NCBI GenBank assembly: GCA_030919125.1
Contig: CP121470.1
Coordinates: 1,468,391 to 1,532,390, forward strand
From: Methanoregula sp. SKADARSKE-2
Lineage (GTDB): Archaea; Halobacteriota; Methanomicrobia; Methanomicrobiales; Methanospirillaceae
DNA length: 64,000 bases
Reading direction: 5' to 3'
A model generated the notes under the pieces. That model saw only the letters and a list, made by a program, of their open reading frames with translations, was not told where the DNA came from and searched no databases. This document shows, one piece after another, positions 1-6,861 of this stretch (its first letter is position 1; each line of letters starts with the position of its first letter). The position numbers and the translations under genes were made by a program.

Positions 1-503
1 TCAAGAGCCTGCAGTTGGTCTCGGCGGCGGCAAACTGTTTCAGTCACGGGACAAACGATGCACAGAAGACGATAGGGATCATTATTCCCCTTCTCTTCTC
101 GATAGGGTATTTCAGCGAGGCAGCAGATCCCAACAACCTTCCCATCCCGTTCTGGGTCATCATGCTTGCATATATCGCCATTGCACTCGGGACTCTCGCC
201 GGGGGGTGGCGTATCGTCAAGACCATGGGATACAAGATCACCAAGCTTCGCCCGGTCCACGGCTTTGCCGCCAACACAGCGAGTGCAGCGACCATAATAG
301 GTGCATCGGTGGTGGGAATTCCCGTGAGCACCACCCACGTTATCTGCACATCGATCATGGGCGTCGGCTCAACCATGGGGATCAGCACGGTGAAGTGGGG
401 TGTCGCCCGCACGATCATGTGGGCGTGGATCCTGACGATCCCCATAAGTGCATTTATCAGCTTCATCGCCTTCATGGGAATTCGGGTAGTAATCGGGTAC
501 TAG
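1..503 (+). CDS. pit: Inorganic phosphate transporter, PiT family (C-terminal part, cut by window edge)
   Basis: The reading frame is already open at the left edge, so the true start lies outside the window and only about 165 C-terminal residues are seen. The visible part contains the PiT signature around SHGTNDAQKTIG, which in this family lines the permeation path, followed by four or five hydrophobic helices and a second conserved region near PVHGFAANTASA and VSTTHV. PiT proteins are membrane symporters that import phosphate with H+ or Na+. The ending is complete. What lies upstream, such as a PhoU-like partner, cannot be judged. Confidence 0.93.
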   Translation, partial: KSLQLVSAAANCFSHGTNDAQKTIGIIIPLLFSIGYFSEAADPNNLPIPFWVIMLAYIAIALGTLAGGWRIVKTMGYKITKLRPVHGFAANTASAATIIGASVVGIPVSTTHVICTSIMGVGSTMGISTVKWGVARTIMWAWILTIPISAFISFIAFMGIRVVIGY

Positions 504-584
504 AGAAACTCCGGATTCTCTTTTCTTTTGGAAAAGAGGCATCCGGCCAAAAAAAGAGCCTCCGGATCTCCTTGGGGGGTATTA

Positions 585-1508
585 TTACCGCATCAGCGGA
601 GCTGGTAGATGCGCTTCACGACCTATGCTGGGCTCTGCCCGATCCCCCGTGCGGGTCGTCTCCCGTTTCTCCTTCGAAGTCCCGAGGAATTCGAGGAGTG
701 CCTGATTCAGTTCCTCCGCATGCGTCCAGTGGAGGCCGTGAGGGGCGCCTTTTACGGTGACCAGCCGGGAACCCCGGACGAGCTCGTTGGTTTTCTTCCC
801 GGTGATCCCTATCGGGCAGGTCCGGTCGGCATCGCCGTGAACCACGAGTGTGGGGATATCGATCCTGGCAAGATCCTGCCGGAAATCGGTCAGCCATGAC
901 GAGACGCAGTCGTAGGTTCCCTTCGAAGACGCCCTCACTGCGACATTCCAGCTGAGCCGGACTGCCTCATCGCTGATACGGTTGCCTCTGAACGTGTCGA
1001 GATTGTAGAAGTTCTTGAAAAACTGCGTCAGAAATGCGGGCCGGTCTGCGGTGATTTCCCTCTGGATACCCTCGAATACAACGCTGTCCACCCTATCCGG
1101 ATTTTCCGGTGCTCTGAGGAGGTATGGTGTTACGGCCGAGACAAAAACAGCCTTTGCAATACGACTGGTCCCATGCGAGCCTATATAGCGTGCAACCTCA
1201 CCCCCTCCCATGGAGAAACCCACAAGAACGATCTCCCTGAGACCAAGCCGGGTAATCAGAAGGTGCAGATCTTCAGTGAATGTCGTATAATTGTAGCCGG
1301 TCGTGGGCTGTGATGAATTGCCAAACCCCCGCCTGTCATACGCGATGACCCGATATCCTGCATCGAGGAGGACCGGGGTCTGCTTCTCCCACGATGCGCT
1401 GTTCAGCGGAAAACCATGGATCAGCACTACCGGCTGGCCGGAGCCGTGATCCTCGTAGTAGAGATCGATATCTCCGTAGTTCTCTTTCCCAACAGTAACA
1501 AATGGCAT
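585..1508 (-). CDS. Alpha/beta hydrolase of the non-heme chloroperoxidase/arylesterase type
   Basis: The 307-residue protein has the full hydrolase layout: oxyanion-hole motif HGFPLN near residue 31, nucleophile elbow GFSMGGG with Ser99, acid Asp228 in HGDADRT, and catalytic His257 in APHGLHW. No signal peptide is seen, so it is probably cytoplasmic. Family members hydrolyse small esters or act as cofactor-free haloperoxidases; the substrate cannot be read from sequence. The last 30 residues after LLEFLGTSKEKR are charged, low in hydrophobics and outside the fold, so the stop may have moved. An AT-rich stretch near 1548-1560 lies about 40 bases upstream and could be its promoter. It appears to be a single-gene unit. 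Confidence 0.88.
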   Translation of the reverse strand: MPFVTVGKENYGDIDLYYEDHGSGQPVVLIHGFPLNSASWEKQTPVLLDAGYRVIAYDRRGFGNSSQPTTGYNYTTFTEDLHLLITRLGLREIVLVGFSMGGGEVARYIGSHGTSRIAKAVFVSAVTPYLLRAPENPDRVDSVVFEGIQREITADRPAFLTQFFKNFYNLDTFRGNRISDEAVRLSWNVAVRASSKGTYDCVSSWLTDFRQDLARIDIPTLVVHGDADRTCPIGITGKKTNELVRGSRLVTVKGAPHGLHWTHAEELNQALLEFLGTSKEKRETTRTGDRAEPSIGREAHLPAPLMR

Positions 1509-1787
1509 TTTATCACCTGACTTGGAGTTGATGGTCGTTCATTCTGCAGCCAATTTTATTAATAATTTCGGATGAACGAAGGCGAGGGTAAAGTTTGCAG
1601 AAGAGCGGCATGCTGGTCCTCGGGAGGAGAGGGCGATCGGTATTTGAGCGGTTGAAGGAAAAACTGGTTAAAATCTGATACCGTCGATGATCCTCCCCCG
1701 GGCGCCACCGTTCCATTGGGATCCCCCGGTTGACCTTCCCCATCCCAACCTGCAGAGAGTTTATCAGACGTTTAAAAAAAACAAAAA

Positions 1788-2447
1788 TCAATTCATTACC
1801 GGCTTCACGACCGTCCGGTAACACCGGCAGTCTGCGGTTATCGGACAGATCCCACACCGGGGCTTCTTTGCGTCGCAGATCGTCCGGCCATGGGCGATAA
1901 GAACGTCGGTCAGCTCTCCCCAGTCCCTCTCCGGGAAGAGTGCCATTAAGTCCTTCTCGATCACGCTTACGTTATCGGTGTCGGAGAACCCAATCCGCTG
2001 GGCCAGTCGCCGGACGTGGGTATCGACCGCGATCCCGAGATTCTGCCCGTGGGCATGATACATCACGATATTTGCGGTCTTCCTTCCGACGCCGGGGATG
2101 GTGAGCAGACCTTCCATCGTGTCGGGTACTGCGCCGCCATATTCGGTTGCAATCATCCTGGCAGCATCGATGATGTGGCGGGCCTTCGCATGATAGTACC
2201 CGAGGCTGTGAATAATCTCCTCGACTGCGGTGATCTCGGCAGCACCGAGCGAGGTGGCATCCGGATAGCGCGAGAAGAGAGGTCCCCGAACCTTCAGGAC
2301 CGCCCGGTCGGTTGTCTGGGCCGAGAGGATAGTGAGAATAACGGTCTCGAAGGGGGTCCCGCAGGCGAGTTTTACCGGAGAATCGCGGGAATCGGGATAC
2401 TCTTTGGACAGAAGAGCATAGATCCTTACTGCGTCCCTTCTCTGCAT
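1788..2447 (-). CDS. nth: Endonuclease III (DNA glycosylase/AP lyase)
   Basis: This base-excision repair enzyme removes oxidised pyrimidines and nicks abasic sites. The 219-residue protein shows the helix-hairpin-helix IPGVGRKTA with the catalytic lysine, followed by the catalytic aspartate in VDTHV. At the C-terminus is the [4Fe-4S] loop C-x6-C-x2-C-x5-C (ICDAKKPRCGICPITADC). The ATG at 2447 was chosen because the frame upstream of it runs through the tRNA-Pro gene, so longer versions are artefacts. The start codon is only four bases from the 3' end of that tRNA, which suggests co-transcription with it. Confidence 0.94.
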   Translation of the reverse strand: MQRRDAVRIYALLSKEYPDSRDSPVKLACGTPFETVILTILSAQTTDRAVLKVRGPLFSRYPDATSLGAAEITAVEEIIHSLGYYHAKARHIIDAARMIATEYGGAVPDTMEGLLTIPGVGRKTANIVMYHAHGQNLGIAVDTHVRRLAQRIGFSDTDNVSVIEKDLMALFPERDWGELTDVLIAHGRTICDAKKPRCGICPITADCRCYRTVVKPVMN

Positions 2448-2450
2448 GAT

Positions 2451-2524
2451 GGGGTAGGGCGGATTCGAACCGCCGTCAAAGCGTCCCAAACGCTCTAGGA
2501 TGGACCAGGCTACCCTACTACCCC
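2451..2524 (-). tRNA. tRNA-Pro(TGG)
   Basis: The 74-base minus-strand sequence folds as a cloverleaf. The acceptor stem GGGGTAG pairs with CTACCCC at the 3' end, the T-arm has GGTTCGAATCC, and the anticodon loop TTTGGGA carries anticodon TGG (proline). CCA is not encoded. It lies immediately upstream of nth on the same strand. Confidence 0.95.
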
Positions 2525-2593
2525 GCGCCATTATAGTTGCGCCGGGATGCTAAAAATAGGTAGTGGTTCATCCAGGCCGGTCCGGGGGTTGGA

Positions 2594-3298
2594 TCAGAGT
2601 GGCAGGGGATTTTCCATCGATTCGCTGACAACGGTTCCATGGTAAACCCCGGTGAGGATTGCCCGTGAGATGTTCTTTGAATCCCGGCCATCCAGAACGA
2701 CAAGCGGGATATGACTCCGCTCAACAACCCGTGCAGCGACAATATCGAGGACATTATTCGAACCGGCGACAAGAGCGGTGCCGCCCACGATCCCCAGAAG
2801 CTCCTTCGGGGTCATTGCAGTGAAATGTTTCGCGTTCTTGTTCTTCTTCGGGTCTTCGCTGTAGATCCCGTCTACCGAGGTCACGTTGATGAATACCGAT
2901 GCCCCGACTCGCTCGGCAAGGACCGCTGCGACGGCGTCTGTTGTCTGGCCGGGGGTGATCCCGCCCATCACCACAATTTTGCCCGTTTCTGCAAACTTCT
3001 TTGCCTCCGAATGGGTCTCCGCAACTTTCGGGTAGGCGTCATCGCCGAGCGCAGCGATGAGGAGGGTCGCGTTCAGCCGGGTGAGGAGGATGCCGATCTC
3101 ATCCGATGTACCTTCATCGATCCCGATATCCCGGACCACCGTAATATAGCGTCGTGCCATATCGCCGCCGCCCACAACAACGAACAACCGGTGGTTCCGG
3201 GCGATCGCCCGGAGGGCGGGAACATACGCCTTGATGGTATTGCTCTCCGGGGACTGGATCAGGATCGAGCCGCCGAGGGAGATAACAATTTTCTTCAT
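2594..3298 (-). CDS. pyrH: Uridylate kinase (UMP kinase), archaeal type
   Basis: UMP kinase phosphorylates UMP to UDP in pyrimidine synthesis. The 234-residue protein is an amino-acid-kinase-fold enzyme. It has an N-terminal VISLGGS phosphate loop, VVVGGGDMAR around residues 40-50, and the nucleotide-binding segment GGITPGQTTDAVAA followed by NVTSVDGIY. The length fits the archaeal family (about 225-235 residues). It shares the minus strand with tRNA-Pro and nth but lies downstream of them, about 69 bases from the upstream end of the tRNA. Related nucleotide genes in the window are carAB, pyrE and the pur genes. Confidence 0.94.
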   Translation of the reverse strand: MKKIVISLGGSILIQSPESNTIKAYVPALRAIARNHRLFVVVGGGDMARRYITVVRDIGIDEGTSDEIGILLTRLNATLLIAALGDDAYPKVAETHSEAKKFAETGKIVVMGGITPGQTTDAVAAVLAERVGASVFINVTSVDGIYSEDPKKNKNAKHFTAMTPKELLGIVGGTALVAGSNNVLDIVAARVVERSHIPLVVLDGRDSKNISRAILTGVYHGTVVSESMENPLPL

Positions 3299-3525
3299 TG
3301 CACTAGTTTTTGTACCGGATGCTCATATAGAGTTGTTGAATGTTATTCGGTCCCTCATCCAAGGGCGACCAGATCTTTGCAGTCGCCGGTGGCGATATCG
3401 GCCAGATCTCTCTCTGCAGGAAGTGCGGGTACCGGGGATCGTTTGTTCCTGAGACCGATGATCGGGGGGCCGGCACGGACGGGGAAAAATCAAAATACGG
3501 GTCTTCTCCATAATGGTTCCCTGCC

Positions 3526-4536
3526 ATGCACGAAGCCCGCCAGTACACGAAACTTGAAAACAATATCGTGAAGTGCTCGCTCTGCAACCACCGGTGCAGG
3601 ATCCAGCCCGGGACGCACGGGATCTGCGGGGTCCGGTGGAACGAGAACGGTATCCTCCACGCGGCCACGTACGGGAAGATCAGCGCTGAGGCGATCGACC
3701 CGATCGAGAAGAAACCGCTCTTCCATTACCTTCCCGGAACGCTCTCGTACTCGCTCGGGAGCATCGGCTGTAACTTCCACTGCGAGCACTGCCAGAACTG
3801 GCATATCTCGCGTGCAGCATATGAGGAGGCGGGATCCTCCCTCCGATCGCTCCCTCCCGAAGAGGGAGTGGCCCGGGCGATCGATAACCGGTGCGCCAGC
3901 ATCTCGTGGACCTACAACGAGCCTGTGATCTGGCACGAGTACCCGCTCGACATGGGAACTATTGGACGGGCAGAGGGGCTCGGGACGGTGTACGTTACCA
4001 ACGGGTACATCACCGAAGAGGCGCTCCGCGAACTCTCGCCTATGCTCCAAGCGTACCGGGTGGACATCAAGGCCTTCGGGGATGAGTTCTATAAAAAGAT
4101 CTGCGGGGCCCGGCTCCAGCCGGTCCTCGACTCCACGATCGTTGCAAAAGAACTTGGGATGCATATCGAGACGGTGACGCTGGCCATCCCGGGGCATAAC
4201 GACAGCCCCGAAGAGTTGGGACGGCTCATCCGCTGGGTGGTGGAGAACCTCGGCCCCGATACCCCCATGCACTTCTCCGCCTTCCACCCCGACTACCGGA
4301 TGACCGACCGGGGCGCGACGCCGTTCGGGACACTGGAGAAGATCTACGAGCTTGCAAAACGACTGGGTCTCCGGTACCCGTATCTCGGGAATGTCCGGTC
4401 CTCCCGGTACGAGAACACGTACTGCCCGTCCTGCGGGGCGACCCTCATCGAGCGACAGGGCTTTGCCACCCGGATCCTGTTGCTTGACGGGATGCAGTGC
4501 AGGAAATGCGGCGAGAAGATTGCGATTGTCCGGTAA
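3526..4536 (+). CDS. amrS: AmmeMemoRadiSam system radical SAM enzyme
   Basis: The 336-residue protein is a PflA-like radical SAM protein. Its cluster motif C-x3-C-x2-C is at Cys82, Cys86 and Cys89 (GCNFHCEHC). Before it is the extra CSLCNHRC motif (residues 17-24) typical of this family, and after it a zinc-ribbon-like CPSCG and CRKCG near the C-terminus. Family members occur with Memo and AMMECR1 proteins and their substrate is not established. Here neither partner is adjacent. The gene is followed after one base by the Mut7-C protein, so the two are probably one transcript. Confidence 0.92.
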   Translation: MHEARQYTKLENNIVKCSLCNHRCRIQPGTHGICGVRWNENGILHAATYGKISAEAIDPIEKKPLFHYLPGTLSYSLGSIGCNFHCEHCQNWHISRAAYEEAGSSLRSLPPEEGVARAIDNRCASISWTYNEPVIWHEYPLDMGTIGRAEGLGTVYVTNGYITEEALRELSPMLQAYRVDIKAFGDEFYKKICGARLQPVLDSTIVAKELGMHIETVTLAIPGHNDSPEELGRLIRWVVENLGPDTPMHFSAFHPDYRMTDRGATPFGTLEKIYELAKRLGLRYPYLGNVRSSRYENTYCPSCGATLIERQGFATRILLLDGMQCRKCGEKIAIVR

Positions 4537-4537
4537 T

Positions 4538-5053
4538 TTGCCTGAGATACGACAGAGCGGCGAGACTCGTTTCATCGCCGACCGCATGCTCGGGACCCTG
4601 ACCCGGTACCTCAGGTTCATGGGGTACGATACCCGGAGCGCAAACGAGCTGAAGCCGGGAAATTCCCGGGAGGATACCGAGCTTCTCGAGCTTGCGGAGA
4701 GGGAAGACCGGATCCTCCTCACCCGGGACGCCGAACTAGCGAGGCGGGGGGAGAAGCGGGCGGTTCTTGTGAAGGGCAGAGATGTGATGGCGCAGGTCGA
4801 CCAGTTAACGGGGCTCGGCCTTGTAAAACCCCGGCTCCGCCTCACCCGGTGCTCGATCTGCAACAGCGAGCTCCAGGATGCAACCCCGCGGGAAATTGAG
4901 GGTGCAGACTATGCTCCATGGGACCGTAATGGTCTTCATTTTTACTGGGGCCCTCATTGCGGGAAACTGTACTGGAATGGGTCGCATGGCAGGGGGCTGC
5001 TGGAACGGATCGTGAGGGGAGAACTGCCCAGGGAAGAGAGGGTGCTGAAATAA
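4538..5053 (+). CDS. Mut7-C RNase domain protein (PIN-like) with zinc-ribbon tail
   Basis: The 171-residue protein begins with FIADRMLGTLTRYLR and has LLTRDAELARR near residue 65, which are hallmarks of the Mut7-C fold, a PIN-like nuclease domain. The tail should bind zinc through two Cys pairs. The first pair is present (RCSICNSEL), but the second reads GPHCGKLYW, so one of the usual two cysteines is missing. I chose TTG at 4538, one base after amrS, because the first later ATG (within DRMLG) would remove conserved residues; this start is tentative. It probably acts on RNA in the cytoplasm; the substrate is unknown. Confidence 0.8.
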   Translation: MPEIRQSGETRFIADRMLGTLTRYLRFMGYDTRSANELKPGNSREDTELLELAEREDRILLTRDAELARRGEKRAVLVKGRDVMAQVDQLTGLGLVKPRLRLTRCSICNSELQDATPREIEGADYAPWDRNGLHFYWGPHCGKLYWNGSHGRGLLERIVRGELPREERVLK

Positions 5054-5121
5054 GTGCCGGCCAGGTGGGAGTTATCGATCGCCGGGATGTAAAAACAGAA
5101 GAGTACGGATCGCCCGGAAGA

Positions 5122-5901
5122 TCAGATCTCTTCTACGAGAGCCTTGAAGAAATTCTCTGCCGCGTTCCGCTCGGTCCATGGCCTGTGCCCGCATTTCTCG
5201 AGGAGGACAAACCGGAAGTCCTGGAGCTCCCGGCTCAGGGGAATATTCACACCGTCGCCCGGGTGGGGATCCCAGTCCCCGTGGATGGCAACTACCGGGC
5301 AGCGGATGGACTTTGCCATCTGGAGGAGGATCCGGTTCCGCCGTAATTCGTTCGCCTCATCCCAGACGCCGCGGAAGACATCGTACTGGCAGTGAAACCC
5401 CTCTCCCTCGCCGGGAACCGCGTCGAAGGCATCTGCATGGGTGAGCAGGACACCGAGCCGGGCAAGCATCTGGTCCTTGTCGCTGGACGACGGGTTCCCA
5501 AACTGGTCGAGGAGGGACTGGGCCTCGGCCTTATCCTGCGATTTGAGCCGGTTGAGCCGGAGCCTGGTGATGGACGCAGCATACTGGTCCTCGAACGGCG
5601 GGCTGCTGATGAGGATCAGCTTTTTGACAAGCTCCGGGTGCCGGGATGCGACCATCCACGAGAGGAAAGCGCCCCACGAAAAACCCACGAGCGCGACGGG
5701 GGTCCTCCCGTGCTCGACCAGGGCAAGGCGGAGCTCCTGTACCTGCCCCTCAAGGGTTCTCTCTGTTTGGAAGGGCTCCAGAACACCAGTGACCGAAGAG
5801 ATCTCCCGGGCCACCGGGGCGACCTCGCCCGGCGCTCCCGGGCCGCCGTGGATGACCGCTATCGAGTAAGGACCGGGCCCCCATTTCCGTACCGGTGTCA
5901 T
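5122..5901 (-). CDS. Alpha/beta hydrolase, uncharacterised
   Basis: The 259-residue protein has the oxyanion motif IHGGPGAPGE near residue 18, the nucleophile elbow GFSWGA near residue 93, an acid candidate in IHGDWDPH, and a catalytic His candidate in EKCGHRPW. The HGGPG opening is shared with proline iminopeptidase-like hydrolases, but the substrate cannot be assigned. No signal sequence is seen. The gene is convergent with the Mut7-C gene (68-base gap) and stands alone. It is not closely similar to the hydrolase at 585-1508. Confidence 0.86.
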   Translation of the reverse strand: MTPVRKWGPGPYSIAVIHGGPGAPGEVAPVAREISSVTGVLEPFQTERTLEGQVQELRLALVEHGRTPVALVGFSWGAFLSWMVASRHPELVKKLILISSPPFEDQYAASITRLRLNRLKSQDKAEAQSLLDQFGNPSSSDKDQMLARLGVLLTHADAFDAVPGEGEGFHCQYDVFRGVWDEANELRRNRILLQMAKSIRCPVVAIHGDWDPHPGDGVNIPLSRELQDFRFVLLEKCGHRPWTERNAAENFFKALVEEI

Positions 5902-5978
5902 GACACTATACGGTTTCTTCCCCGGAATATAAATTTTCGCCGATAGAGGACCGTGCCGTGGGTTGAATTTTTTTAAGG

Positions 5979-6860
5979 TTACCGGAAATAATCAACAATA
6001 TTCCGGAAGAACTGCATGTTTACGGACTCGGATGGAACCGGCTGCCCCTGCCGTCTCATCCGCTCCTTTCGGAGCGGCCAGTCGTAGAGGTTTGTAAACT
6101 CTATCGCCCGCTCAGGATGGGGCATCAGGGCGAGAACCTTGCCGTCCGCAGAGGTGATACCGGCGACATCCTCGACAGAACCGTTGGGATTGTACGGGTA
6201 TTCGCCGTTTGCCGGGCTCATCTCGTCCCGGACATAGGTGAAGGCGATCATCATCCTCCGCTGCAGGTGCTGGAGCGTCTCCTTCGAACAGGAGAAGTTC
6301 CCTTCGCCATGGGCGACTGGGCAGGAGATCCGCTCGATCCCTTTTGTCCAGAGATTGTCGGCGGCAGGTTTCAGGGTGACGAACCGGCATTCGAGCACAC
6401 CTTTCCGGTTGGGCATCAGGGCGATCTCGCGGTCAAACTTCTGATGAATCGCCGGAACGAGCCCGAGGTTTGCAAGGATCTGGAACCCGTTGCAGATGCC
6501 GAGGACAAGATTGTCCCCGTCAAGGAATTCCCGGATATCTTCCTGGAGATTGTTCCGCACACGGTTGGCATATGCGTTGCCTGCGCCGGTGTCGTCCCCG
6601 TACGAGAAGCCCCCGGGGAAGACGAGGAGCCGGTAATCGGCCATCCGTTTCCCCCCGGAGATAAGGTCGTTGATGTGGGCGATCTCGGCGTCCATCCCGG
6701 CCCGGGCCAGGACCTCCTGTGTCTCCATCTCGGAGTTGATCCCAAAACCGCTCAGGATGAGCGCCCGTTCCGGGATCGTCTGCCTGCCACCCTTTGCCGA
6801 TGGCGAACCGGATGCAACGAAGTTGTGGGTGTTCTTCCTGCGGAGGGAGGAGGGAGCCAT
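5979..6860 (-). CDS. purQ: Phosphoribosylformylglycinamidine synthase, glutaminase subunit
   Basis: PurQ releases ammonia from glutamine for the fourth step of purine synthesis. The class I glutamine amidotransferase fold is shown by FPGGFSYGDD, the nucleophile Cys in LGICNGFQIL, and the His-Glu pair in MPHPERA near the C-terminus. At 293 residues it is longer than many PurQ proteins, and the first 30 residues before ERALILSGFG are basic and poorly conserved. Its ATG is separated from the purL stop by a single base, so the two are translated from one message. Confidence 0.95.
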   Translation of the reverse strand: MAPSSLRRKNTHNFVASGSPSAKGGRQTIPERALILSGFGINSEMETQEVLARAGMDAEIAHINDLISGGKRMADYRLLVFPGGFSYGDDTGAGNAYANRVRNNLQEDIREFLDGDNLVLGICNGFQILANLGLVPAIHQKFDREIALMPNRKGVLECRFVTLKPAADNLWTKGIERISCPVAHGEGNFSCSKETLQHLQRRMMIAFTYVRDEMSPANGEYPYNPNGSVEDVAGITSADGKVLALMPHPERAIEFTNLYDWPLRKERMRRQGQPVPSESVNMQFFRNIVDYFR

Positions 6861-6861
6861 A

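Noticed and set aside
3490..4863. Long open minus-strand frame opposite amrS
   Set aside because: Shadow frame; the plus strand carries the radical SAM and Mut7-C motifs.
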